From M2408 sp040386975 (GTDB taxonomy: Bacteria; Bacteroidota; Bacteroidia; Flavobacteriales_D; Crocinitomicaceae), in the NCBI GenBank assembly GCA_040386975.1, contig JAZKEO010000006.1, positions 62,001-126,000 on the forward strand: DNA of 64,000 nucleotides, written 5' to 3'. The position numbers and the translations under genes were made by a program. This document shows positions 15,936 to 24,643 of this stretch, one piece after another; position 1 is the first letter of the stretch; each line of letters starts with the position of its first letter. The notes under the pieces were generated by a model. It was not told the DNA's origin, did no database searches, and saw nothing but the letters and a program-made list of their open reading frames with translations.

Positions 15936-16814
15936 ATGAATATAGCAATCTACGGTAGAAAAATTAGCAAACAAAATGCTTCTTATTTTGAAAACATTTT
16001 TAATGTTCTTGATTCATTGGGCTGGAATGCAATCTTAGAGAAAGACTTGAAAGAGCAATTAGGTAAAAAAGTCGGAATTGGCGAAAAATATCAAAGCTTT
16101 GAAACATTTCACGACTTAAAAAAAGGAATCGACTTAGCTGTGAGTGTTGGTGGAGATGGAACGTTCATTCAAATGGTGAAATACGTGCGCGATAGCGAAG
16201 TTCCGATTACGGGTGTAAACATGGGAAGACTTGGTTTTTTGGCGAACGTGAATCCAGAAAATTTTGAAATGACAATGGAAATGGTCAAACAAAAGCGCTT
16301 TGAGTTTCAAAAACGGTCTTTACTTCGTATTCACACCAGCGAAAACCTTTTTGGAGAAGATAACATTGCATTAAACGAAGTTACTTTACACAAAAAAGAT
16401 ACTTCTTCCATGATAACGGTTCACGCCAGTTTAAACGATAATTACCTCAATTCTTATTGGGCTGATGGTTTGATTGTTGCAACGCCAACGGGTTCAACGG
16501 CTTACAATTTAAGTTGTGGCGGACCAATCATTACTCCAGGTTGTCAAGTTCATATTCTTACACCAATTGCACCACATAACCTAAACGTGCGACCAATGGT
16601 TGTTCCAGATAATTTCCCAATCAAATTAAGTATCGAAGGTCGCGACCGAAAATATTTAATTAGTTTGGACTCCAATTCAAAAAGCATCCAACAAGGCGAA
16701 GAGGTTTTGGTCAAAAAAGCAGAATTTTTAATAAACGTTGTCAAATTCGACGACAACAATTTCTTAGATACGATTCGAAACAAAATGTCTTGGGGAGTTG
16801 ATAAGAGGAATTAG
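15936..16814 (+). CDS. nadK: NAD kinase
   Basis: 292 aa, the usual length. The diagnostic GGDGT motif is at 72-76 (SVGGDGTFIQM, catalytic Asp74), followed by NMGRLGFLAN, LNEVTLHKKD, DGLIVATPTGSTAYNLSCGGPI and the C-terminal domain with NVRPMVVPD. It phosphorylates NAD to NADP in the cytosol using ATP. It is monocistronic, divergent from the LiaF-like gene, and followed after 73 bp by a secreted-protein gene with its own leader. Nothing unusual in the sequence. Confidence 0.97.
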   Translation: MNIAIYGRKISKQNASYFENIFNVLDSLGWNAILEKDLKEQLGKKVGIGEKYQSFETFHDLKKGIDLAVSVGGDGTFIQMVKYVRDSEVPITGVNMGRLGFLANVNPENFEMTMEMVKQKRFEFQKRSLLRIHTSENLFGEDNIALNEVTLHKKDTSSMITVHASLNDNYLNSYWADGLIVATPTGSTAYNLSCGGPIITPGCQVHILTPIAPHNLNVRPMVVPDNFPIKLSIEGRDRKYLISLDSNSKSIQQGEEVLVKKAEFLINVVKFDDNNFLDTIRNKMSWGVDKRN

Positions 16815-16887
16815 GAAGAGAGTTTTTTTTTTATTCTATTTCAAATTTAAATCTTATCTTGCATCTCAAATTCATCAAAATTAAATT

Positions 16888-19800
16888 ATGAAAAAAATAT
16901 TATTAATTGTTTTTATATTTTTTATAAACAATTTGTTTTCACAAGGTTTTGAGTTGGATTGGGCAAATGAGTACAATTTGCATGAACTTGGAGCTAATAG
17001 AACAAAAATTGTTTCAGACAATAACGGAAATGTTTACATGGCTGGAACAATTGATAACACAGCTATCATTGATTTTGATTTTTCTCAATCTGTTTATAAC
17101 GTATCATCCGGTAATGGAAATGATCAGCTTTTTATTTCCAAGTATGACAAGTATAATAATTTAATTTGGGTAAAAAAGTTTACTTCCTCCTCGTCAGTTA
17201 TGAATCCGACTATAACTATTGATTCCAGTGAAAATATACTTTTAACTGCTCTATTTAATTCAGGTACAATTGATGTTGATCCTAATGCAGGGGTTACTAA
17301 TTTACAAAGTGCAAGCACATGCAGTTTATTTATAAAATTAGATAGTAACGGCAATTTTATTTGGGCAAAAAACTTGGGGAATATCACCTTTAATGATATA
17401 AATATAGATCAATATGGAGCTATTTATTCTACAGGCTCATTTGCATCAACTGTAGATTTTGATCCTGGAATTGCTGTGTTTAATCTTACATCCTTGACAA
17501 ATGCAAATATATTTATTTTAAAACTGGATATTGATGGTAATTTTACTTGGGCTAAAAGTTTTGAATCAGAGGGAAATGGTTTAGGGAGTGCTATAAGAAT
17601 TGATTCTCTTTTAAATGTTTATTGTGTAGGAAGCCATTCTCAAACGACTGATTTTGATTCAGGATCAGCAGTTTATAACCTTAGTGCTCTTGGTGATGCA
17701 GGAGATCCCTTTGTATTAAAATTAGATCCTTCAGGTAACTTTTTATGGGCAAACACTTTTGGAAGTGAAAACTCAGAAGCAGGTCTGGATTTAAAAATAG
17801 ACTCAAAGCAAAATGTAATTATTGCGGGCGAATTTAACATTGATATAGATATTGATTCGGGTATTGGCACTCATGTTATATCAGGAAATAACGTAAATAA
17901 TGCTTATGTTATTAAATATGATAAAAACGGTACTTTACTTTGGGGAAGAGGTCTAGGTAGCGGTGCTTTAAGTGCAAAAGCACTTGAAATTGATGAACTT
18001 GATAATATAATCGTTGCTGGTAGATTTGGAAATGATCTTAATGTTTTCTCTATTTTTGATTCACTAAATTTGGAGTTGTATGGTCAAAGTGACATTTTTA
18101 TTTTAAAAATGGATTCTTTAGGGCATGTTTTTGATGGAAATAAGTATGATAATCAAGATTACAACAATGATGTACTTTCTGATATTTACCTAACTAAAGA
18201 AGGTGATTTTTATTTAACAGGATATGGAACATACTTGTATGAAAGTAAATTCTTTTTATTAAAATATAAAGGGAATAAAGTTACAGGTAGATTTTTTAAA
18301 GATGTTAATGAAAATTGTACCAAAGATGATTTAGAAATGGGATTGAATGATTTTCGAGGTGTCATTTTTCCGGGTGGAAAGGTGGTTCAATCCAATGCAT
18401 TTGGATATTGGTACTTGGATTCTTTGGATATTGGTGAGTATATTTTAGTATGTGATAGTTTAAGCTCATGGAAAAACAATTGTGAAGATACAGTTCATTT
18501 TACTATTTCAAATTCAGACGAAGCTACTTTCATAACAGAGATTGGATTGTCAAATGAAATACAATGCAGCAGTCCTAATCTTTCAATCAGCATGCCCTTT
18601 ATCAGGAGATGTTTTGAACATCAGAAAATTTATATTCAGTCTTGCAATGATATACAATCAACTAGTTTGTTGGAGAATCCATATTCTATTGTTGAGCTAG
18701 ATTCAATGCTGATTTTTGAATCTTCTACTCTTAGTTATTCAGATTTGGGGAATAATAGATTTAGGTTTAACCATAGCAATCTGTATCCGAATGAGTGTGT
18801 TGATTTTGAAATTGATGTAACAGTGAGCTGTGATGCAGCTTTATTTGAAACTATTTGCGTTAAGGGAAATTTATTTCCAGTTGAGTCTTGTGTTTATGAT
18901 ACTATTCCATCATCAAGTCCTATTGATTTTACACCTTGTTCTTTACCATGGGATAATTCTAGCCTGATTGTTGAAGGGTGGTGTCAAAATGATTCAATTT
19001 ATTTTAATGTAACCAATAGCGGACAACCTGGTGATGGAGATATGTCTTGTTTTTCTCCAGTGAGAATTTTTTTGGATGGACAGTATTTGTCCCTTGATTC
19101 CTTGATGTTAAATGGTGGAGAATCTAAAATGTTTATTTTTAGTGCAGATGGAAGAACATGGCGATTAGAAGCAGACCAACACCCTAGACATCCAGGCGAT
19201 TCACATGGAAATACTAATAATTGGACACCAAATTTGATTTCGATTTTACCTCCTGATGACACCAATACCTTTTTGGATATTTTTTGTGGACCAGTAACAG
19301 GTAGTTATGATCCTAATGATAAAACGGGATATCCATTGGGAGTTGGATCCTCTCATTTAATACAACCTAATGGGCAGTTAGATTATTTAATTCGTTTTCA
19401 AAATACAGGAACTGATACCGCATTTACTGTTGTTATTAGAGACACTTTGGATTTTGATTTAAATATTTTTACTGTAAATTCTGGAGTTTCTAGTCATCCA
19501 TATACTTTTAGAATGCATGATTCTAGAGTTTTGGAATGGACATTTAATAATATTTTGTTACCAGACAGTACAACTAATGAAACAGAAAGTCATGGTTTTG
19601 TAATGTTTAGAGTAAACCAAAACCCAAATTTAGCCGATAGTACAGAGATAACAAACAATGTTGGAATATTTTTTGATTTCAATGATCCTATTATAACTAA
19701 TACCACTTTACATAAAGTCGGTAGAGGATTTTGTAATGCTTATCCAAGAAATAATAAAATTATAGATTTACAATCTTGTGAATTAATTACCTATAATTCA

Positions 19801-20673
19801 AAAAGCTATAATAATTCGGGAACATACTTTCAAATAATATCAGGATATCCGAATATTGATACATTATTACAATTAAACATCAAAATAAAAAATTCGTATT
19901 CCACTATTTCTGAGTCGTTTTGTGGACCATATCAATATACATCTCCCGATAACCAAATTTATTCACAAACAGGAACCTATATGGCAATTATTCCAAACTC
20001 CAATGGTTGTGATAGTATAATAACAATTAACTTAGCAATAAATAATTCATCAAGTTCTATTATTAATGAAACCGCTTGTTTTTCTTATGCAGCACCAGAT
20101 AATCAAATTTACACACAATCAGGAACTTATGAAGTAATTATTGCCAATTCACAGGCTTGTGATTCTATTATTACGATTAATTTAACCGTTAACAATGTAA
20201 GTGCTGAGATTACAAATAACAGCCCGAATTTAATTGCAACCGCTACTTCTGGTTCTTATCAATGGGTGGATTGTTTGAATGGAAATCAAGCGCTAATTGG
20301 CGAAACAAATCAGAGTTTTACGGCTCCTCAAAATGGAGAATACGCTGTAATCGTTTCACAAAATTCGTGTTCTGATACTTCAGGATGTTTGGTGATTTCA
20401 GATATTGTTTTGAATGATTTGAAAGAATTTAATACCGCAAACTTTTCACTTTTCCCAAATCCAACAACAGATTTTTTGAACATCATTTTTGAAAATAGCG
20501 AAGAAAATATTTCCATAAAATTAATGACACTTTCTGGACAAATCGTTTTACAAGAATCAAACTTATCAGGAAAAGAAATTAAAATTGATTTGAGTTCACA
20601 AGCAAAAGGAATGTATTTACTTGAAGTGGAAATGGAGGGTAAAAAAGAAGTAATGAAAGTTATTAAGGAGTAA
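16888..20673 (+). CDS. giant T9SS-sorted secreted protein with SBBP-like repeats
   Basis: 1261 aa. A signal peptide (1-18, ends LFSQ) is followed by about seven SBBP-like propeller units of ~55 residues (20-450) marked by W-A/V-K and D-F-D-P/S-G-x-A-V-x-N-L (VDFDPGIAVFNL, TDFDSGSAVYNL). Then come an SdrD-like B fold (VTGRFFKDVNENC, ~455-520), a conserved YDPNDKTGYP...QLDYLIRFQNTGTDTA region (~810-940) and two near-identical 48-residue repeats (TSPDNQIYSQTGTY and AAPDNQIYTQSGTY, each ending CDSIITINL) plus a degenerate third copy. The final ~75 residues are a type A sorting domain (SLFPNPTTDFLNIIF). Surface-exposed or released; function unknown, possibly adhesive. Confidence 0.85.
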   Translation: MKKILLIVFIFFINNLFSQGFELDWANEYNLHELGANRTKIVSDNNGNVYMAGTIDNTAIIDFDFSQSVYNVSSGNGNDQLFISKYDKYNNLIWVKKFTSSSSVMNPTITIDSSENILLTALFNSGTIDVDPNAGVTNLQSASTCSLFIKLDSNGNFIWAKNLGNITFNDINIDQYGAIYSTGSFASTVDFDPGIAVFNLTSLTNANIFILKLDIDGNFTWAKSFESEGNGLGSAIRIDSLLNVYCVGSHSQTTDFDSGSAVYNLSALGDAGDPFVLKLDPSGNFLWANTFGSENSEAGLDLKIDSKQNVIIAGEFNIDIDIDSGIGTHVISGNNVNNAYVIKYDKNGTLLWGRGLGSGALSAKALEIDELDNIIVAGRFGNDLNVFSIFDSLNLELYGQSDIFILKMDSLGHVFDGNKYDNQDYNNDVLSDIYLTKEGDFYLTGYGTYLYESKFFLLKYKGNKVTGRFFKDVNENCTKDDLEMGLNDFRGVIFPGGKVVQSNAFGYWYLDSLDIGEYILVCDSLSSWKNNCEDTVHFTISNSDEATFITEIGLSNEIQCSSPNLSISMPFIRRCFEHQKIYIQSCNDIQSTSLLENPYSIVELDSMLIFESSTLSYSDLGNNRFRFNHSNLYPNECVDFEIDVTVSCDAALFETICVKGNLFPVESCVYDTIPSSSPIDFTPCSLPWDNSSLIVEGWCQNDSIYFNVTNSGQPGDGDMSCFSPVRIFLDGQYLSLDSLMLNGGESKMFIFSADGRTWRLEADQHPRHPGDSHGNTNNWTPNLISILPPDDTNTFLDIFCGPVTGSYDPNDKTGYPLGVGSSHLIQPNGQLDYLIRFQNTGTDTAFTVVIRDTLDFDLNIFTVNSGVSSHPYTFRMHDSRVLEWTFNNILLPDSTTNETESHGFVMFRVNQNPNLADSTEITNNVGIFFDFNDPIITNTTLHKVGRGFCNAYPRNNKIIDLQSCELITYNSKSYNNSGTYFQIISGYPNIDTLLQLNIKIKNSYSTISESFCGPYQYTSPDNQIYSQTGTYMAIIPNSNGCDSIITINLAINNSSSSIINETACFSYAAPDNQIYTQSGTYEVIIANSQACDSIITINLTVNNVSAEITNNSPNLIATATSGSYQWVDCLNGNQALIGETNQSFTAPQNGEYAVIVSQNSCSDTSGCLVISDIVLNDLKEFNTANFSLFPNPTTDFLNIIFENSEENISIKLMTLSGQIVLQESNLSGKEIKIDLSSQAKGMYLLEVEMEGKKEVMKVIKE

Positions 20674-20685
20674 ACAGTTTTAAAT

Positions 20686-21153
20686 ATGGAAAATAACTCA
20701 TTAGAAATCAAAGCATCTATCCAGATTCAAAAAACACTAAGCGAGGTTTTTGAAGGAATTGTAAACCCTGAAAAGATGGTAAATTATTTCATTTCCAAGA
20801 GTACAGGAAGAATGGAAGAAGGAAAAAATCTGATTTGGAATTTCCCTGAATTTGACTTGGATTGTCCTGTTCGTGTTGGAAAAATTGAAGAAGACAAATA
20901 CATTTCTTTTTATTGGGACGGAGAAGAAAATCGCGAACTTTTTGTTGAAATTTCACTTGAAACTTTTGAAAACAATTCAACAGTTGTCAGAGTGAGCGAA
21001 AAAAGTATGGAAAACGACGAAATCGGAATAAAATGGCTTAAAGGCAATACCGAAGGTTGGGCGAATTTTTTATGCTGTCTGAAAGCTTATTTGGAATTTG
21101 GAATTAACTTAAGAAAAGGTTCATTTGATTATCGTTTTGTGAAATCAAATTAG
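20686..21153 (+). CDS. SRPBCC/AHSA1-like domain protein
   Basis: 155 aa. It has the pattern of a START/Bet v1-like ligand-binding fold of the activator-of-Hsp90 type: an opening strand LEIKASIQIQKTLSEVFEGIVNPEKM, the central ISFYWDGEE strand, and a C-terminal helix GWANFLCCLKAYLEFGINLRKG. Ligand unknown. It begins 12 bp after the T9SS gene but is functionally unrelated. It ends at a hairpin shared with the converging small peptide gene. Confidence 0.8.
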   Translation: MENNSLEIKASIQIQKTLSEVFEGIVNPEKMVNYFISKSTGRMEEGKNLIWNFPEFDLDCPVRVGKIEEDKYISFYWDGEENRELFVEISLETFENNSTVVRVSEKSMENDEIGIKWLKGNTEGWANFLCCLKAYLEFGINLRKGSFDYRFVKSN

Positions 21154-21178
21154 GGCAGAATAATTCCTACCCTAATTT
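21147..21178. terminator. bidirectional hairpin between converging genes
   Basis: A 9-bp perfect stem AAATTAGGG (21147-21155) / CCCTAATTT (21170-21178) encloses a 14-nt loop and is flanked by A/T tracts. It overlaps the last codons of the SRPBCC gene and lies just past the end of the converging 40-residue peptide gene, so it could stop transcription from both sides. Confidence 0.5.
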
Positions 21179-21183
21179 AAAAT

Positions 21184-21306
21184 TTACTTTGCCACTTCTT
21201 TACCGAATACGGATTGTAATAGACAATTTTTTGGTTTTTGATGATGCGTAATTCCTGCTGCAACCAGCAAGGAAGCTGTTACAATAACGATGATTTTTGT
21301 TTTCAT
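21184..21306 (-). CDS. 40-residue secreted or membrane-anchored peptide
   Basis: A short frame with ATG at 21306 and TAA at 21184. The product starts MKTKIIVIVTASLLVAAG, a clear signal-peptide or anchor helix, followed by a short polar tail H-H-Q-K-P-K-N-C-L-L-Q and a basic end; one Cys. A -7 box TACTTTTG lies at 21349-21342 on the same strand. In place of a -33 element there are two TTTGCAAA words 21 bp apart (21371-21378 and 21392-21399), also found upstream of the adjacent AraC gene. This suggests an AraC-activated small secreted peptide; function unknown. Confidence 0.55.
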   Translation of the reverse strand: MKTKIIVIVTASLLVAAGITHHQKPKNCLLQSVFGKEVAK

Positions 21307-21341
21307 TTCTTTACTTTTAAACGTTAATAATTATTCTGTAA

Positions 21342-21404
21342 CAAAAGTAAATTTCATTCAACTGAAATACTTTGCAAAAACAAGGAGTCACTTTGCAAAT
21401 CTTG
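21342..21404 (-). promoter_or_regulatory. activator-type promoter of the small peptide gene
   Basis: Minus-strand -7 box TACTTTTG (21349-21342) without a suitably spaced TTG. Upstream are ACTTTGCAAA (21369-21378) and ACTTTGCAAATCTTG (21390-21404), 21 bp apart, i.e. two helical turns. The 15-bp word is repeated exactly at 22327-22341 ahead of the AraC gene. Confidence 0.5.
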
Positions 21405-21416
21405 GGATTTTGATTT

Positions 21417-21575
21417 TTAATTTGTTTCAATTGGAACATATAATGTTCTGATTATTTCATCGTAATTGAATTGACTTGGGCAAGATGTAAAAGATTCAAA
21501 ACCAATAATGTCAGCTATTTTATAGCCACTTTTTGGTAACCACTCATGGTAAAAGGAATGTATCGTTTTTAAGGT
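21417..21575 (-). pseudogene. severed C-terminal end of the AraC/GyrI regulator
   Basis: Reading on in the same frame past the TAA at 21578-21576 gives 52 further codons to a second TAA (21419-21417). These encode the typical end of a GyrI-like domain: EWLPKSGYKIADIIGFE, then LYVPIETN. The upstream gene therefore carries a single in-frame nonsense codon (a CAA or similar changed to TAA) or a sequencing error; there is no frameshift. With this part the protein would be about 284 aa, normal for AraC-GyrI fusions. Confidence 0.75.
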
Positions 21576-22271
21576 TTAGTCGTTATCTCCCTTTACTTCA
21601 AAACAAGCGTATTTTCCTCCTTTTATTTCAGTATGAATAAACTTTTTTGGAATTTTTTTAGTTAGATCTAATTCAATAAATGTTTTGTAAATATTTCCTT
21701 GATGCGGACTGATAATTCCATGAACTTTGCTTAGATTAAACTCCAATTCATGAATTGTTAATTGCTTGAAAAGTTCTTGAAATGATTTTTTAATTGCCAG
21801 TGAATCATTAAATGGGGCTAATAGATAAACTCCTTTTCGAGCTTCAATTTTTTTTACGTGAATTTCAACTAATTCGGATGAATTAATTTCTTTTTGATGA
21901 TTGTTAAAGAAATTTAAACGATTTGTGTGTGAAAGTGTTCGGAACTCTTCAGGACTCATGCCATATAAATTCTTAACAGACCTTGAAAAAACTGCTGGAG
22001 ATGAAAATCCACAATCCATAGCTATTTCTTGAATGGCTTTGTCGGAATGAATAATCATTTTATGTAAAGCTGTTTCAAGACGAAGTTTGATGATGTATTG
22101 TTTGGGAGTTTCACCCATGGCTTCTTTGAATAATTTCTGAAAATGAAATGGCGAATAATTTGCTACTTCTGAAAGTTTATCCAAGGAAATATTGCTGTTC
22201 AAATTTTTTAAGATGAAATCTAATACCCTTTCTATTCTTTTTTTATGATCTTTTTCGGTAATTAAATTCAT
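21576..22271 (-). CDS. AraC family regulator with GyrI-like domain, truncated by an in-frame stop
   Basis: 231 aa up to the stop. The N-terminal double helix-turn-helix of AraC/XylS type lies at about 8-108 (LDKLSEVANYSPFHFQKLFKEAMGE... IQEIAMDCGFSSPAVFSRSVK). A GyrI-like effector-binding domain starts at about 130 (VEIHVKKIEARKGVYL ... GGKYACFEVKGDND) and is cut at its last third by TAA. The missing 52 residues are present in frame downstream (21575-21417). The truncated protein may still bind DNA, but the ligand domain would not fold properly. Upstream promoter: TATTTTTG at 22319-22312 and a TTTGCAAA site. It probably regulates itself and the small peptide gene downstream. Confidence 0.85.
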   Translation of the reverse strand: MNLITEKDHKKRIERVLDFILKNLNSNISLDKLSEVANYSPFHFQKLFKEAMGETPKQYIIKLRLETALHKMIIHSDKAIQEIAMDCGFSSPAVFSRSVKNLYGMSPEEFRTLSHTNRLNFFNNHQKEINSSELVEIHVKKIEARKGVYLLAPFNDSLAIKKSFQELFKQLTIHELEFNLSKVHGIISPHQGNIYKTFIELDLTKKIPKKFIHTEIKGGKYACFEVKGDND

Positions 22272-22311
22272 CAGAGCGTAAATCTTTATTTAAGTAGTCC
22301 AAATTTCTACA

Positions 22312-22341
22312 CAAAAATAATGATTGACTTTGCAAATCTTG
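22312..22341 (-). promoter_or_regulatory. promoter and putative AraC operator of the araC-like gene
   Basis: On the minus strand: ACTTTGCAAATCTTG (plus-strand reading, 22327-22341) followed 7 bp later by the -7 box TATTTTTG (22319-22312), 40 bp before the ATG at 22271. The same 15-bp word in the same orientation precedes the small peptide gene, suggesting one regulator for both. Confidence 0.5.
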
Positions 22342-22367
22342 TGAAAAAATTATTTGCTGAATCAAAA

Positions 22368-22976
22368 TCAAAACCTAAACCCAACCCTCCCAACAATCGA
22401 ATAAATCTGTAAATTGTAATTTATAACAGAATTGTAAGTTGAAGAAAAAACTCCATTTGCTGTGGTGTAATATTGTCCCAGTTCAAAATAGATACTGCTT
22501 TTTCCATTTATAATTTGATAACCAATTCCTCCTTCGGCGATGATTGCTTTAAAATCTTTGTTTGGTTCAACTCCTTTTGTATGTAAACCAAAAGAACGAC
22601 CATATTTTCCATAAACATAACATGCCCGATCTGAATTTCCAAAAAGATAAAAACTTCCAGTTAGATAAAGTGGATAAGACCACATTTTGAGTTTGTGTTT
22701 ATCAGAAGTTGAAAAAATGGGGTATTTGTTTCTGTGAAAACCATTTCCTATACCGACAGAAAAAACTTGCCTAAATTGAAAACTTACATCTAAATCCCAA
22801 GAAACGTTTCTAAATCCAAATCCTTGATACAAGCGAACATTGAATGTGCTAGTCATGTATTCACGGAATAAGGGATTTGAAACGGGTTTTTTCTTTGGAA
22901 GAAAATCGTCGTTCCCAAAAAAAGAAAACGGATTTAGAAAAACACAGATTAGAAAAATCTTAGTGAATAAATTCAT
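22368..22976 (-). CDS. predicted outer-membrane beta-barrel protein
   Basis: 202 aa with a signal peptide (1-21) and alternating aromatic/polar strands (YQGFGFRNVSWDLDVSFQFRQVFSVGIGNGF, LYLTGSFYLFG, CYVYGKYGRSFGL, SIYFELGQYY), ending in F-R-F with a terminal Phe as in many outer-membrane barrels. No family recognised. It lies 13 bp after the LVIVD-repeat lipoprotein gene on the same strand, so the two are likely co-transcribed and may act together at the cell envelope. Confidence 0.65.
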   Translation of the reverse strand: MNLFTKIFLICVFLNPFSFFGNDDFLPKKKPVSNPLFREYMTSTFNVRLYQGFGFRNVSWDLDVSFQFRQVFSVGIGNGFHRNKYPIFSTSDKHKLKMWSYPLYLTGSFYLFGNSDRACYVYGKYGRSFGLHTKGVEPNKDFKAIIAEGGIGYQIINGKSSIYFELGQYYTTANGVFSSTYNSVINYNLQIYSIVGRVGFRF

Positions 22977-22989
22977 TTACACAGATAAT

Positions 22990-24249
22990 CTAATAGGATA
23001 ATTTCCCTATAGAATTTAAAGTTCTTGTATTCCAGTCAATTTGATATTCATGAATACCATTTCCATTTGTCAAAATAATGATATTAGGATTATTTGGGTG
23101 AATCATGATATCATAAGCAACAACATTTGAAATTTTCATTTTATTTTTAAGCTCTTTCGGGTCGCTAGCGTCATAAATTGTTAATCCATTTGTGCCTTGA
23201 CCTATAAACAAATAATTATTTGCAATACATAAGCCGTAAGGACTATCTAATTCGATACTTTCCAATTCTTTAGGTTTATTCTCATTTGAGATATCAACCA
23301 AATTTAAGGTGTTTTCTCCTTCTCCATTACAGCCTTCATTTTCCGATGAACGCAAAGTGTAATAAGCAACTTCTCCTTTAGGTAAAACTGGGTCACACGA
23401 TTCTGTATGTTCAACTGATGAAATTTCAACAGGACAACCAGGATTATTTGCATTGTAAATCGTCATGGAAGTCATTGAACCAAGATATAATCTATCATTC
23501 GTTCCGTAAATTGTCTCAGTATTTCTATCAATACTAAGAGTTGAAACTTTACTAAAGTCACTCATATTTGAAATGATGTGCATCTTTGAATCTTCAATAA
23601 TGTAAACATGCCCAAATTCTACAGCGATTCTATTTAAGGTACCTTTTGAATTGCTATTACTTCCAGTAAAAGTGGATGGAATTGCAGAAGTTGGGATCAC
23701 ATTTTTTAAGAAATCTAAGTGAAGTTTACCAGCTTTCTTAATTTCTTTTGCTTCAGCACTATTAACTTCAAATTCATCCGTAGCAGTTGCGTAGGTAAAC
23801 CCCAACAATTGCTGACCTTTATCGTTTTCAAGTGGTTTCCAAAATACATTTTCTGCCCTACTAACAAAGATTGGATTGTAAACATTTGAAATGTTGATTT
23901 TTACAACATCATACACATTTGCAGCATATAAAAAATTGTCTTTTACATAAAACTCTCTCAAGAAAGGCAACTGAATAAATGATAATCTTTGAGGATTATT
24001 CATATCCGTATTATCATAAATGTGAATTCCTTTATTGCTCTCACTTACAAGCACATAGTCGCTTCCGATAAAAAAACTTTTAGGTTTAATTAAATCTTGT
24101 TTTTGAATCAGCAAAGGTAAGTTACGAATGGAATCTAAATTTCCATAAACGGCAGTCGCTTTATCGTACGTCATAGAGATTTCTCCTTTTGTTTTAACAC
24201 AAGAACTAATTAAGAGAATCATTGAAGAGAAGAATACTAATTTTTTCAT
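22990..24249 (-). CDS. LVIVD-repeat lipoprotein
   Basis: 419 aa. Lipoprotein signal with LLISSC and lipid Cys17. The body is a beta-propeller of LVIVD-like repeats: IHIYDNTDMNNPQRLSFI, VVKINISNVYNPIFVSRA, MTIYNANNPGCPVEISSV, LNLVDISNENKPKELESI and LTIYDASDPKELKNKMKI. The LVIVD family is common in Bacteroidota surface lipoproteins; function unknown. It is followed by a predicted beta-barrel protein in the same operon. Divergent from the dcw cluster across a 394-bp gap. Confidence 0.82.
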   Translation of the reverse strand: MKKLVFFSSMILLISSCVKTKGEISMTYDKATAVYGNLDSIRNLPLLIQKQDLIKPKSFFIGSDYVLVSESNKGIHIYDNTDMNNPQRLSFIQLPFLREFYVKDNFLYAANVYDVVKINISNVYNPIFVSRAENVFWKPLENDKGQQLLGFTYATATDEFEVNSAEAKEIKKAGKLHLDFLKNVIPTSAIPSTFTGSNSNSKGTLNRIAVEFGHVYIIEDSKMHIISNMSDFSKVSTLSIDRNTETIYGTNDRLYLGSMTSMTIYNANNPGCPVEISSVEHTESCDPVLPKGEVAYYTLRSSENEGCNGEGENTLNLVDISNENKPKELESIELDSPYGLCIANNYLFIGQGTNGLTIYDASDPKELKNKMKISNVVAYDIMIHPNNPNIIILTNGNGIHEYQIDWNTRTLNSIGKLSY

Positions 24250-24477
24250 AGCAAAATGGTTTTAAATGAACTTTTAAAATTGCTTTATTGTTAATAAAAT
24301 TATCGCAACAAACATGCCAAAATTTTGAAATCTATGCTGTTGTTCACTTTTGAAAATTAACAATAATCCAGTTTTTAAAGCGAGTACAAGTTATAATTTT
24401 TATTTGAAATATCAAAATTAATTTTTTTGACTTATTAACACTCAAAAATAAGTTTTCCACAATTTAACATTTAACTA

Positions 24478-24491
24478 CCACTTTTTACCAC
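24478..24491 (-). promoter_or_regulatory. MraZ-type box, distal inverted copy
   Basis: On the minus strand this reads GTGGTAAAAAGTGG, two GTGG words 10 bp apart. It is the exact inverse of the box at 24596-24609. Confidence 0.6.
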
Positions 24492-24595
24492 CAAATTAAT
24501 TTTTACCTAAATCCAATAAAATCAATGTTTTTTAAAAAATTGTGAAACCTTTTGTTTGTTTGATACGTTATAACTTATTAACATTGTGTTATCGA

Positions 24596-24609
24596 GTGGT
24601 AAAAAGTGG
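24596..24609 (+). promoter_or_regulatory. MraZ-type box, proximal copy
   Basis: GTGGTAAAAAGTGG (followed by AG), i.e. two GTGG words with 10-bp periodicity, 34 bp before the mraZ ATG. MraZ is known to bind direct repeats of TGGGN (E. coli) or AAAGTGK (Mycoplasma) upstream of its own gene; this fits that layout and suggests autoregulation of the dcw cluster. Confidence 0.65.
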
Positions 24610-24643
24610 AGATTTTCTCTTAATTTTACCCATTATTACAGTT

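Larger units (their letters stand above)
24250..24643. other. 394-bp divergent intergenic region upstream of the dcw cluster
   Basis: No gene is visible. The region separates the leftward LVIVD lipoprotein from rightward mraZ and is very AT-rich. It contains the inverted pair of MraZ-type boxes at 24478-24491 and 24596-24609. A TAnnTTTG-type word on the minus strand (TATTTTTG, 24450-24443) could serve the lipoprotein gene but is almost 200 bp from its start. No clear -7 box was found for mraZ. Confidence 0.6.
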
